From contig DATKAB010000002.1 in NCBI GenBank assembly GCA_035498555.1, forward strand, positions 1 through 34,041: a DNA stretch of 34,041 nucleotides. Reading direction: 5' to 3'. Numbering within the stretch: position 1 is the stretch's first letter; the number at the start of each line of letters is the position of its first letter. Source of the stretch: Candidatus Sulfotelmatobacter sp. (GTDB taxonomy: Bacteria > Eisenbacteria > RBG-16-71-46). The position numbers and the translations under genes were made by a program. The notes under the pieces were generated by a model. The model made no database searches, was not told the origin of the DNA, and saw nothing but the letters and a program-made list of their open reading frames with translations. This document shows positions 1 to 7,532 of the stretch, one piece after another.

Positions 1-18
1 CCGGGGCCTGGTCCGCGC

Positions 19-552
19 TCAATTCCCGTTGCGGGCGAGCGCCGCCTTGATGCGCACGATCTGCAGCCGATGCCGCTCCTCGTGGTACGCGAGGAAGCGA
101 AGCATCTCCGGCATCGAGAGCAGTCCGAAGATCGGATGGCGCAGCCGGTAGCTCCACAGATTTCGGCGCTCGCCCTCTTCGATGGCGCACAGCAACCGCG
201 CGCGGCTCGCCGCCAGCAGCGCCATGGATTCGTCGCGCGGCAGCGCCCGTTCGGGATCGAAGGCCGGCCGGGTCTTGAACGGCACCACCTTGTAGAGATT
301 GCTGGAGTAGAGCAGGCGTCGCAGCGAGTCGGAGCCGAGCTTCTTCGCCCGGAGCCTTCCGGCGTTGCCGGCCTCGATGCCGCGCGCGATGCCCTCTTCG
401 GAGGCGGCGAGATGCTGGATCGCCTGCGACACCGACCAGCCGCCGCCCCGCGGAACTTCGCCGAATCGTGGATCCTGCAGGCCCTCGACCTCGGCGAGCA
501 GCCGCCGCCGCGCCGAGTCCAGCTCGGCCAGCACCGACTCCACGCGCTTCAT
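19..552 (-). CDS. DinB-fold protein, putative metal-dependent hydrolase or transferase
   Basis: A 177-residue four-helix-bundle protein of the DinB/YfiT type; its substrate cannot be told from sequence. Three histidines fit the usual metal site: H47 in the AIQHLAASEEG helix, and an HxxxH pair near 157 and 161 (AYHEERHRLQ). The MKRVESVLAEL start at the ATG (552) is preferred. A GTG at 594 would add 14 residues and overlap the end of murB by about 23 bases, while the ATG lies 19 bases after the murB stop and has GGAG about 14 bases upstream. It is probably co-transcribed with murB. The family includes thiol-dependent transferases and stress proteins, so only the fold is claimed. Confidence 0.75.
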   Translation of the reverse strand: MKRVESVLAELDSARRRLLAEVEGLQDPRFGEVPRGGGWSVSQAIQHLAASEEGIARGIEAGNAGRLRAKKLGSDSLRRLLYSSNLYKVVPFKTRPAFDPERALPRDESMALLAASRARLLCAIEEGERRNLWSYRLRHPIFGLLSMPEMLRFLAYHEERHRLQIVRIKAALARNGN

Positions 553-571
553 GCCCGTGTGGATCGCTCCT

Positions 572-1573
572 TCATCTCGCAACCTCGGCGCCACCCACGC
601 GGACCTCGGGCCGCTCGCCCAGGAACATGACCTCTTCCTCCAGCTCGACGCCGAATCTCTCGCGCACCCGGCGCTTCATCTCCGCCGCCAGCTCGAGCAC
701 GTCGCCGGCGGTGGCGTGGCCGACGTTCACGATGATGTTGGCGTGCTTCGCGAATACCTGCGCGTCGCCCATGCGCAGGCCGCGGCAGTCGCATTCATCG
801 AGCAGCTGCCCCGCCGCGACGCGGCGCGTTCCGGGAGACAGCTTGCCGCCCGGCATCTGCCAATCGGGCGGCAGGTTCTTGAAGTAGGAGCCGGCGGTGG
901 GCTCGATCCGCCACTGCGGGTGCTTCTGGCGGCGGATTTCGAGCTTCTCCTCGATCTCCCTTCCGATCGCCGCGCGATCGCCCTCGCGGAACTGGAGCAG
1001 CACGGTGAGCAGAACCTTCGGCTCGCGCTTGAGGCGCGAGTCGCGATAGGCGAACTCGTACCATCCGGCCGGTCGCGTCTCGACCAGCGTGCCGCCCGGA
1101 TCCACATGCGTGCACTCGAGCGTGTAGTGGCCGATGTCGTCGCCGTAGCAGCCGGCGTTACCGTACAGCGCACCACCCACCGAGCCCGGAATCCCGGCCG
1201 CGAACTCGAGCCCCGCGAGCGAGCGGTCGCGGCACTGATAGATCAGCTCGAGAAAATCGGTGCCACAGCCCACCTGCGCCACCGTCCCGTCGAACTCCAC
1301 GTCGGTGCAGGAATTCTTGAGAACCAGCCCGCGGAATCCCTCATCGGAAACCAGGAGGTTGCTGCCGCCGCCAAGCAGGAAAACGGGCACGCCGCTCTCG
1401 CGGGCGGTGCGGAGCGCCGTGACCACCAGATCGGGAGTCCGTGCCGCGAAGAAGAAATCGGCCGGCCCTCCGATGCGGAAGGTGGTGTGGTGCTTCATGG
1501 GCTCTTCGGTGAGAAGCCCGTCGCCGAGGGCGCGGCGCAGCCGATCGAGAGTCGAGGCAGCTGGCTTGAGCAT
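572..1573 (-). CDS. murB: UDP-N-acetylmuramate dehydrogenase (MurB)
   Basis: Reduces UDP-GlcNAc-enolpyruvate to UDP-MurNAc with NADPH and FAD in the cytoplasm, the second committed step of peptidoglycan synthesis. The 333-residue protein shows the FAD-binding stretches TFRIGGPADF (31-40), LLGGGSNLLVSDEGF (66-80) and GLEFAAGIPGSVGGALYGNAG (121-141). The YRDS motif holds the active-site Arg (R177), AGSYFKN the catalytic Ser (S229), and the C-terminal LEEEV the conserved Glu. An insertion of about 15 residues separates FKN from AGQLLDE, compared with the usual FKNP-x-AGxLIE spacing. The ATG at 1573 is chosen over a GTG four codons upstream. murB stands apart from the usual mur/ftsZ cluster here and is followed by a DinB-like gene. 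Confidence 0.95.
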   Translation of the reverse strand: MLKPAASTLDRLRRALGDGLLTEEPMKHHTTFRIGGPADFFFAARTPDLVVTALRTARESGVPVFLLGGGSNLLVSDEGFRGLVLKNSCTDVEFDGTVAQVGCGTDFLELIYQCRDRSLAGLEFAAGIPGSVGGALYGNAGCYGDDIGHYTLECTHVDPGGTLVETRPAGWYEFAYRDSRLKREPKVLLTVLLQFREGDRAAIGREIEEKLEIRRQKHPQWRIEPTAGSYFKNLPPDWQMPGGKLSPGTRRVAAGQLLDECDCRGLRMGDAQVFAKHANIIVNVGHATAGDVLELAAEMKRRVRERFGVELEEEVMFLGERPEVRVGGAEVAR

Positions 1574-1617
1574 CGAGTGGCGCACGTTCGCTCAAGGGCG
1601 AGCGCGCGTCAAACCTG

Positions 1618-1646
1618 TTGGAGCGCCGGCCGGCGACCGATACAAT
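1618..1646 (+). promoter_or_regulatory. Sigma70-type promoter of the selenoprotein gene
   Basis: TTGGAG (1618-1623) and TACAAT (1641-1646) are separated by exactly 17 bases. The -10 box matches 5 of 6 consensus positions. The predicted transcript would start near 1653, about 29 bases before the ATG at 1682, and includes GGAGG at 1673-1677. It lies in the short region between murB and this gene, which diverge. Confidence 0.55.
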
Positions 1647-1681
1647 CCGTGCGGGCGCGCGCTCACACTTTCGGAGGCGCA

Positions 1682-1900
1682 ATGAAACTCGAGATCACCT
1701 ACTGCGGTCAGTGAGGCTATTTACCCCGCGCCGCCAGTCTGGCGGCGGAGATCAGGAAGGTTCGGGACCTCGAACCTTCACTCATCAAAGGCAGCGGCGG
1801 CGTTTTCGAGGTGGTGCTCGACGGCCGGCTGATCTTCTCGAAGAAGCAGCTGGGGCGTTTTCCGGAGTTGAGCGAGCTGCTCGAGAAGATTCCGGCCTGA
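1682..1900 (+). CDS. SelW/Rdx-family selenoprotein (CGQU redox motif, UGA decoded as selenocysteine)
   Basis: Reading from the ATG at 1682 gives 10 residues ending in YCGQ, then an in-frame TGA at 1712-1714, then 61 more residues in the same frame to a TGA at 1898-1900 (72 residues in all). The continuous product starts MKLEITYCGQ-U-GYLPRAAS and contains SGGVFEVVLDGRLIFSKK followed by GRFPEL. That is the Rdx (SelW/SelT/SelH) thioredoxin-like fold: a beta strand, CxxU/CxxC loop, helix, GGxFEVxxDG hairpin and FPE. C8 and U11 form the redox pair. A promoter, a GGAGG ribosome site 4 bases before the ATG, a SECIS-like hairpin after the TGA and a terminator after the second stop all bracket the 72-codon frame. 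The family is thought to act as a thiol redox protein; its partner is unknown. The genes selA, selB, selC and selD are not in the window. A normal gene caller would split or miss this gene. Confidence 0.87.
1729..1747 (+). promoter_or_regulatory. Bacterial SECIS-like hairpin for UGA recoding
   Basis: Bases 1729-1736 pair perfectly with 1740-1747 (8 base pairs, mostly G-C) around a 3-base loop, or 7 pairs around AGTCT. The loop lies about 22 bases after the UGA at 1712-1714, inside the reading frame. Bacterial SECIS elements are known as a short stem-loop downstream of the UGA with a G near the start of the loop. The AGUCU loop resembles the AGGUCU loop of Escherichia coli fdhF. Function as a SelB-binding site is inferred. 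Confidence 0.6.
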
Positions 1901-1904
1901 GGCG

Positions 1905-1935
1905 GCGGAGCGCCGGCGACTCGGGGGCGCTCCGC
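1905..1935. terminator. Bidirectional terminator hairpin between convergent genes
   Basis: A perfect 10-bp inverted repeat (1905-1914 with 1926-1935) around an 11-base loop fills the gap between the selenoprotein stop and the stop of the convergent membrane-protein gene at 1936. There is no long T tract, which is common in GC-rich genomes. Confidence 0.6.
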
Positions 1936-3156
1936 TCACCTGCCGATCAGCTGCAGCAGCTTCTCCAGGATCTGAACCACCGGCACGACGGCGGACAGCG
2001 GCGCCAGCATCGGACCGAGCGCCGCGACCACCAGCAGCGCTGCGATGCGGGGCGTGACCAGGATGACCCTCATCTGCGCCACGCGCTGGAAGCTGCCACC
2101 GATGTCGGCAAGCGACTGGACGTCTCCACTCCCGAGCAGCATTTCGCCGGATGCCTGCACGCGGTCGCCTTCCGAATTCCGGCTCGCCGATCGCCCGAGC
2201 CACTTGTGATCGAACGCCCGGACGTAGTCGTCGGCGAGATCGCCGTAGTCGAGCAATCCCTTGAAGCGCGCGCGACCGAGGGCCGGCGAAAACACCATCA
2301 ACGGCCCCAGGAACAACAGCGCCGCGATCACGACGAACGCGCCGATCGCCCACTGGCTGGTCTCGAGCGTTTCGCCGAAATACAGCATGCGGGTGGCGAC
2401 CGCGCCTCCCAGCGTGATGGAAAACGCCGCCACCACCAGATTCAAGCCGATCGCGGCCTCTGACAACACGCCGAGCCCTCCCACTCCGTCGGGGTGGGTC
2501 GGGATCAGCTCGAGATCCAGGCCGGCGATCCGTCTGAGGAACCTCCCCCACAGGAAGATTCGCCACAGCCATCGCATCGCCAGCACCAGGAAGATCGGGA
2601 GGCTCACCAGCGTGTACCACCAGCCCGCGGCGGTGAGATGAGACTGCTCGGCGCCGCCCAGCCAGCCGGTGACCACGCTGGGCACCCCCTGAGTCACCTC
2701 GAGCCAGGCGAGCGCGACCACGAGGGTCAGAATCACCAGCTCCGGTAGCCACGAATCGCGCGAACGATTGAGGCGGGAGAGCGCGCGGTCGAACTCGCTT
2801 CGCTTGCCGGCGGGGATCACTCCCCCCTCCACGAGCCGGGAGATCGCAGCGCCGAGGCGAGCGTCGATCGCCGGACCCGCGAGGATGAGCAGAGGCACCG
2901 CCACCAGGAACCGGCAATAGGCACGCACGTCCTTCAGGAATGGAATCGTGACGTGATCGCCGATCGCGAGATGATCCTTGAGCGACAGCAGCAGAAGCGG
3001 CAGCCAGCCGATCAGAGGCAACAGGAATGCAGCGATCACCGCGCGCCGGCCCTCGGGCTCGAGGCCGATCTTCTTCAGAACCCAGAACACGGCGCCGCCT
3101 CGCGACAGAGCGAATTGGATGGGCGCTCCAGCCTGCTGCGCGCGCGTCTCACTCAT
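1936..3156 (-). CDS. Multi-pass inner-membrane protein of unknown function
   Basis: A 406-residue protein that I do not recognise. About seven hydrophobic segments are visible, near residues 36-57, 78-95, 136-155, 178-200, 236-256, 268-292 and 374-396. A short conserved-looking loop LIPTHPDGVGGLGVL (around 215-230) precedes the fifth segment and may be a family signature. A soluble stretch (roughly 300-370) precedes the last segment. The ATG at 3156 (MSETRAQQ) with GGAG 11 bases upstream is preferred to a GTG at 3183. It ends at the shared terminator with the selenoprotein gene. There is no signal peptide and no transporter or enzyme motif I can name. Confidence 0.7.
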   Translation of the reverse strand: MSETRAQQAGAPIQFALSRGGAVFWVLKKIGLEPEGRRAVIAAFLLPLIGWLPLLLLSLKDHLAIGDHVTIPFLKDVRAYCRFLVAVPLLILAGPAIDARLGAAISRLVEGGVIPAGKRSEFDRALSRLNRSRDSWLPELVILTLVVALAWLEVTQGVPSVVTGWLGGAEQSHLTAAGWWYTLVSLPIFLVLAMRWLWRIFLWGRFLRRIAGLDLELIPTHPDGVGGLGVLSEAAIGLNLVVAAFSITLGGAVATRMLYFGETLETSQWAIGAFVVIAALLFLGPLMVFSPALGRARFKGLLDYGDLADDYVRAFDHKWLGRSASRNSEGDRVQASGEMLLGSGDVQSLADIGGSFQRVAQMRVILVTPRIAALLVVAALGPMLAPLSAVVPVVQILEKLLQLIGR

Positions 3157-3246
3157 GGCGGCGGTCGCTCCGGGGTCGAACACGAACCGAGCCTGCGTTC
3201 AGGAACCTCCGATGGCGCGGGATGGTGGAATCGGAACCGCGGAGTG

Positions 3247-3657
3247 TCAAGGGCCGACTGGCGTGCCGGGACGCTTCTCGAGCCGCAGCGCGTAGCGACG
3301 AGGCTCGAGCTTCTCGAACACGATCGTGTCCCCGATCTCGAGCCCGCGCTCGCGGCACCACTTCATCATGCCGGGGAGCTTCGGCGACTTCGGCCGGAAC
3401 ACCCACGAGCCATATTGAATGTCGGTCTCGAAGCTGAAGCCGAGATCGGTCTCGATCGTGATCGGCTTCACCAGGTACGGTCTCGGCGCATCGCCCGGCC
3501 CTCGCGCGCCGATGGCGTCATTCGGAAAGAAGTCGAGCACGTCCCACAGCGGCAGGTTCCGCTGGGTGAAGGTCCACAGCTCTTCCTTGGAACGAATCGG
3601 AATCCGCACGCTGGTCACGACGGCTACGGAATCAGCGCGAGACGCTCGCGCTCCCAT
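3247..3657 (-). CDS. Small protein of unknown function
   Basis: Up to 136 residues, with no signal peptide or membrane segment. The C-terminal half reads SWVFRPKSPKLP, then MMKWCRERGLEIGDTIVFEKL, then RRYALRLEKR. A tryptophan/phenylalanine strand followed by GLxxGDxxVFE resembles the pseudobarrel of B3-like or AbrB-like DNA-binding folds; this is a resemblance only. The ATG at 3657 overlaps the end of the upstream S9 peptidase gene by 26 bases in another frame. A GTG at 3618, 13 bases after the peptidase stop, would give 124 residues and remove the overlap. It is probably translated from the same transcript as the peptidase. Confidence 0.6.
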   Translation of the reverse strand: MGARASRADSVAVVTSVRIPIRSKEELWTFTQRNLPLWDVLDFFPNDAIGARGPGDAPRPYLVKPITIETDLGFSFETDIQYGSWVFRPKSPKLPGMMKWCRERGLEIGDTIVFEKLEPRRYALRLEKRPGTPVGP

Positions 3658-5908
3658 TGTCGGGTTGCACCGCCAGCTCGCGCTCGAAGAATTCGGCGAT
3701 CCGCGTATAAAGCTGCTTCGTGACCAGCGGGTCCGCGACCATGTGCGTGAAGCCGGAGAGCGGCAGGAACTCGAACGGCTTGCCGGCCTTGAACAGCGCG
3801 TCGGTCAGTTTGAGGCTGTTGAGGAAGTGCACGTTGTCGTCGGTGGTGCCGTGCACGATCAACAGCGGCCGCTCGAGCTGTTTCGCGTAGGTCAGCACCG
3901 AGCTGGCCTCGTAGCCGCGCGGATTGTTCTGCGGCAGATTCAGGTAGCGTTCGGTGTAGAAGGTGTCGTAGTCGCGCCAGTCCACCACCGGCGCCCCGGC
4001 GACGCCGGCGCGGAACACGTCGGGACGCCGCATCACGGCCATGGCCGTGAAGTAGCCGCCAAACGACCAGCCGAAGATCCCGACCCGGCTCATGTCCATC
4101 TCGGGGTGGGCCGCGCCCAGCTTCTTGAGCGCCGCGACCTGATCGCCGAGCGGGACGTCGATGAGATTCCCGGAGATCGCGCGCTCCCACGTCCGGCCGC
4201 GCGCCGGGGTGCCGCGGCCGTCGATCGACACCACCACGAAGCCGCGATCCGCCAGCCATTGCGCCAGCAGATAGCGCGAGGGTTGCGCCGTCACCATCTG
4301 CGAATGCGGTCCGCCGTAGACGTTGACGATCACGGGGTAGCGGCGGTCGGAGCGGAAATCGCGCGGGCGGATGATCGCGGCGCGGCACGAAAGCGAATCG
4401 CCGGCGTCCACCAGCTCGAGTCGCGGCGTGATGCGCGGCTGCTCGGCCAGCGAGCGAACGTCGCCGAGCAGCTCGCCGCCGCGCCGGTGCACCGTGTAAC
4501 GGATCTGTCCGTCGAGCCCCTCATAGGATTCGACGTAGACCAACGTGGTGTGTCCAAATGTCGCCCCGTGAACTCCGGTGGCGCTGGTGGCGCGAATCGC
4601 CTCGCCCGCACCCGAGAGCGGCAGCCAGAACAGCTGGGTCTGCGTGGGATCGGCTCCGCCGCTCACCCACACCGTTCCCGCCTCTTCATCCACCGCCAGC
4701 AACTCGCGCAGGTTGAGATCCGGCGCGTGGAGTGGCCGCACCAGCTTCCCGTCCGGCGCGTGCAGCTCGAGCTGCGGCCAGCCGCTGCGCTCCGAGATCC
4801 ACAGGAATCCGCTGCCGTCCTCGAGCCAGCGCGGCACCTGCTGGCGCAGGTTGAGCCAGGCGCGATCCTTCTCGACCCACAACGTGCTGGTGCCGCCATT
4901 CTCGGGGTCGGCCCTGAGAATCGCGAGCTCGGTCTGCTCGCGATTCATCACCACCAGCGTGAGCGGCGCGTTCTTCGACCACTTCACGGTGCACAGGTAG
5001 GGATACCGTTTGACGTCCCACTGCACCCAGGTCGTGTGCCCGCCCTGGGCGGGAATCAAACCGAGCTTCACCTCGGCGTTGGCCTCGCCGGGCCGCGGAT
5101 AGGGCGTGCCTTCCGCCTCACGCTCGGGATGCGAGGGATCGGCGACGTAGAGCTTCTCGACCCCGCCGAAGCGAGCCTCTTCGTATGCGATCGTCTTGCT
5201 GTCGGGCGACCACCAGTAGCCCTCCTGACGCGCCATCTCCTCCTGTGCGACGAACTCGGCGAGACCGTGCGTCACGCTGTCGCAGCCGCCGCTGGTCAGG
5301 CGCCAGCCGTTGTCGCTGGCGATGTCGGTCACCCATAGGTCGGCGTTGCGCACGCACGCCACCAGGCGGCCGTCGGGCGAGAAGCGCGCGTCCACCGGCG
5401 CGCCGGCCGCGTCGGGCAGGGGCCGAGTCGCGCCCGACGAACGTTCGACCAGATAGAGATGTCGGTCGAGCGGCACCAGCACGCGAGCGCCGTCCTCCGA
5501 GAGCTGATAGCTGGTGATGCCGCGCGCGCTCTGTCGCTGGCGCTCGCGGCGCGCGCGCTCCTCCGGCGAGATGCTCTCTTCTCCGCCGCGCAGGATCTTC
5601 TCGGACGAGGCCAGCACGCGCTCGCTCGCGTTCTTCGGGTCCCAGGTCCACAGGTCCTGCACGAAGCTGCGCGGTGCCGAGCGCAGGAACAGCACCGCAT
5701 CGCCGCTCGGCGTGATCTTGAAATCGCTCGGCCGGCCGAGCCGGAAGCGATTGGTGGCGGCATACTGTTCGAGCAGCGACGTATCCGCCGGCGATGTCGC
5801 CGCCGGCGGCGCCGCCTTCTTCGGCTTGGCGTGACTCACGCCCGCGATTGGAACGGCTGCAAGCGCGGCGATGGCCACGCCGGCGATCGCTCGCGCGCGC
5901 CCCTTCAC
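3632..5908 (-). CDS. Secreted S9 family dipeptidyl peptidase (DPP IV type)
   Basis: A 758-residue serine exopeptidase predicted to remove N-terminal dipeptides outside the cytoplasm. An N-terminal signal peptide (about 1-27, ending VSHA) precedes a beta-propeller domain and a C-terminal alpha/beta-hydrolase. The propeller carries EFVAQEEMAR with E223-E224, the double-Glu motif that binds the substrate amino group in DPP IV. The nucleophile is S615 in GWSFGGY (Phe replaces the usual Tyr). D690 (HGTTDDNVH) and H722 (SGFTHM) complete the triad, and their 32-residue spacing equals human DPP IV D708-H740. The start is the GTG at 5908, which overlaps the stop of the flavin-reductase gene as GTGA. 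An upstream extension to 6118 would only translate the neighbour out of frame. Proline at P1 is likely but not proven. Confidence 0.9.
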   Translation of the reverse strand: MKGRARAIAGVAIAALAAVPIAGVSHAKPKKAAPPAATSPADTSLLEQYAATNRFRLGRPSDFKITPSGDAVLFLRSAPRSFVQDLWTWDPKNASERVLASSEKILRGGEESISPEERARRERQRQSARGITSYQLSEDGARVLVPLDRHLYLVERSSGATRPLPDAAGAPVDARFSPDGRLVACVRNADLWVTDIASDNGWRLTSGGCDSVTHGLAEFVAQEEMARQEGYWWSPDSKTIAYEEARFGGVEKLYVADPSHPEREAEGTPYPRPGEANAEVKLGLIPAQGGHTTWVQWDVKRYPYLCTVKWSKNAPLTLVVMNREQTELAILRADPENGGTSTLWVEKDRAWLNLRQQVPRWLEDGSGFLWISERSGWPQLELHAPDGKLVRPLHAPDLNLRELLAVDEEAGTVWVSGGADPTQTQLFWLPLSGAGEAIRATSATGVHGATFGHTTLVYVESYEGLDGQIRYTVHRRGGELLGDVRSLAEQPRITPRLELVDAGDSLSCRAAIIRPRDFRSDRRYPVIVNVYGGPHSQMVTAQPSRYLLAQWLADRGFVVVSIDGRGTPARGRTWERAISGNLIDVPLGDQVAALKKLGAAHPEMDMSRVGIFGWSFGGYFTAMAVMRRPDVFRAGVAGAPVVDWRDYDTFYTERYLNLPQNNPRGYEASSVLTYAKQLERPLLIVHGTTDDNVHFLNSLKLTDALFKAGKPFEFLPLSGFTHMVADPLVTKQLYTRIAEFFERELAVQPDNGSASVSR

Positions 5909-6516
5909 GCCGCGCTCCCGCGCTGTACTTTCGGACGCGCTTCGCGCACCACCCCGCGCACGATGCTGTAGGCGTCGCCCCCCAGGCGGCCCACGGCGCG
6001 AAGCCTTTCCGGGTCCACTCGACCTTCCACCAGCATCGCGTCGTCGACGTGCAGGCGCAGAATCTCCCCGACAACGAACGCCGAGCTCCCGAGCTCCACC
6101 TCGCGATAAGTCCGGCATTCCATCGAGGCCGGCGACAGCGCGACCCGTGGCGGTTTCACGATGGTCGACGGGGCCGATTCGATCCCGGAGACATCGAACT
6201 CATCCACGTCCGCCGGCCACTCCCCCGAAGTCCGCACCATCGGCGAGAGCAGCGGCTCGTTGACCAGGTTCACCACGAATTCGCCGGTCTCGCGGATGTT
6301 GCGGAGCGTGTCCTTGGGATCGTTGGCGCGATCCTGAATCGCGATGCCGATGAGCGGCGGGGCGCTGCTGATCGGGACGAAGTACGAGAACGGCGCGACG
6401 TTCCGCTGTCCGGCGCGGCTCAGGGTGGAGACGAACGCGATCGGCCGCGGCACGATCACCGCGATCATCCAGTGATACATGGCGTTCGGGGAGAGGCTCT
6501 GAGGGTCGATGATCAC
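5905..6516 (-). CDS. Flavin-reductase-like FMN-binding split-barrel protein
   Basis: A 203-residue protein of the flavin-reductase-like (DIM6/NTAB) family, which binds FMN in a split beta-barrel and often serves as a reductase partner. RPIAFVSTLSRAGQRNVAPF (24-43) is the typical nucleotide-binding stretch, followed by SYF and an APPLIGIAI strand. KDTLRNIRETGEFVVNLV (about 68-85) is also family-typical, as is the later MECRTYREVELGSSAFVVGE region. The start is a GTG at 6516. No Shine-Dalgarno sequence is seen, and a TAGACT box ends 6 bases before it, so the message may be leaderless. Its stop overlaps the start of the S9 peptidase gene, so the two are translationally coupled. The oxidoreductase partner is not evident here. 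Confidence 0.85.
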   Translation of the reverse strand: MIIDPQSLSPNAMYHWMIAVIVPRPIAFVSTLSRAGQRNVAPFSYFVPISSAPPLIGIAIQDRANDPKDTLRNIRETGEFVVNLVNEPLLSPMVRTSGEWPADVDEFDVSGIESAPSTIVKPPRVALSPASMECRTYREVELGSSAFVVGEILRLHVDDAMLVEGRVDPERLRAVGRLGGDAYSIVRGVVREARPKVQRGSAA

Positions 6517-6522
6517 GCTCGC

Positions 6523-6528
6523 AGTCTA
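6523..6528 (-). promoter_or_regulatory. -10 box of a probably leaderless promoter (flavin-reductase gene)
   Basis: On the minus strand CGCTAGACT is followed by 6 bases and then the GTG start at 6516. A -10 hexamer at this distance would start transcription at the start codon itself. No convincing -35 hexamer is visible; the upstream position falls in the adjacent inverted repeat. Confidence 0.4.
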
Positions 6529-6538
6529 GCGAAGATCG

Positions 6539-6568
6539 GGCGATTCCGTGAGCGGACGCGGAATCGCC
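6539..6568. repeat. Inverted repeat in the divergent promoter region
   Basis: A perfect 10-bp inverted repeat (6539-6548 with 6559-6568) is separated by 10 bases. It sits between two divergent genes, just upstream of the putative -10 box of the minus-strand gene, where a regulator could bind. Confidence 0.5.
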
Positions 6569-6573
6569 GGGAT

Positions 6574-6591
6574 TGTCACCCCGGGGTGACA
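6574..6591. promoter_or_regulatory. 18-bp perfect palindrome, candidate operator
   Basis: TGTCACCCC joined to GGGGTGACA forms a gapless dyad typical of a dimeric repressor site. It lies 5 bases after the preceding inverted repeat. The regulator is unknown. Confidence 0.45.
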
Positions 6592-6782
6592 CCCGGTAAC
6601 GGTCGGTGAAACCAGTTCCGTGATGCGCTCGTTGCAGCGCCCGAACTTGGCGAACCCGCCGACCGGGTACGAGGCTTGCATTGAATTTCAACCGCTTCTT
6701 GTGAGGTTCCCCGGCCCTTCACGGGCGCATCGGGCCGCGCCGCCGTCGGGGAAGATCGCCTCGCGCGATCGGGGAGCCTCAC

Positions 6783-7511
6783 ATGAAATCCGCTCGATAC
6801 CTCCATCTCCCCCGCGGTTGGCTGGCGGTCGCCGCGGCGTTGGCGGCCAGCCTCGCGCGTCCGGCGCACGGGCAGGTGGCGTGTGCGCGCAACGACACGC
6901 TGATCTGGAACGTCGAAGACGTGGCGGCGGTGTCGCCGCTCGAGGACTTCGCGGATCAACGCGAGGTCTGGGACAGCCTCGACGCCTCCGACAGCCCGCG
7001 CGGAGCGGTGCGCCGATTGCTGGGCGCCTACGCTCACGGCTGGTCGAGAGAATACCGGCTGGTGCTGAGCGCCGATTTCTGTTTCGAATTCGGGGAGGCG
7101 GGGCTCATCATTCAGCACCCGATGGGATTCACCGCCGAAGACGAGCGGCTCTCGTTACGACACCTTGCCCGGGGATTCGTGAACCGCGAGGGCGTGCAGA
7201 TGCCACCCGCGCGCGCCATGCACCTGATGGCCACCGGCTGGACTGTCTCGGCCGACCCCGCGCACCTCGACGACCCCGCGCGCTTCCAAGTCGTGCTCAT
7301 CGAGCACGCCCTGCTGCAGACCATGATCGGCGACGGCGACGTGTTCCCGATATTCGACGGCATGCAGCGGTTGGCGCTGGTTCGCGGCGATGCCGCATGG
7401 CTCGAAGCGGGCCAGCCCGCCGACGCGGATCACTGGTACGTACGGAGCTGGATCGAGAACCCGGTGCTCTCGCCACAGGCGGGCAACACCTGGGGAGTGA
7501 TCTACCGCTGA
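6783..7511 (+). CDS. Exported protein of unknown function
   Basis: A 242-residue protein with a clear signal peptide (1-30: positive start, hydrophobic core, then PAHGQ). I do not recognise a domain. The mature part is acidic and tryptophan-rich; recognisable stretches are NDTLIWNVEDVAAVSPLEDF (37-56), LSADFCFEFGEAG and HLMATGWTVSADPAHLDD. C34 and the Cys of DFCFEF are the only mature cysteines and could form a disulfide. The ATG has GGGGAG about 6 bases upstream. A 6-bp hairpin (6754-6770) sits just before that ribosome site. It converges on the phospholipase D gene, with only 21 bases between the stops. The rest of the upstream region holds the two inverted repeats described separately. Confidence 0.7.
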   Translation: MKSARYLHLPRGWLAVAAALAASLARPAHGQVACARNDTLIWNVEDVAAVSPLEDFADQREVWDSLDASDSPRGAVRRLLGAYAHGWSREYRLVLSADFCFEFGEAGLIIQHPMGFTAEDERLSLRHLARGFVNREGVQMPPARAMHLMATGWTVSADPAHLDDPARFQVVLIEHALLQTMIGDGDVFPIFDGMQRLALVRGDAAWLEAGQPADADHWYVRSWIENPVLSPQAGNTWGVIYR

Positions 7512-7532
7512 GAGCCGCGTGGGGCGGCGCGC

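Noticed and set aside
365-1714. A long plus-strand reading frame across murB ending at the TGA
   Set aside because: It is antisense to murB, with low-complexity arginine/alanine-rich product. Only its last ten codons (from 1682) belong to a real gene, the selenoprotein.
1712-1714. The TGA read as a nonsense mutation or sequencing error in a SelW-like gene
   Set aside because: It occupies the catalytic CxxC/CxxU position exactly, the frame is open to the normal end, and a SECIS-like hairpin follows at the right distance. A chance mutation there is unlikely.
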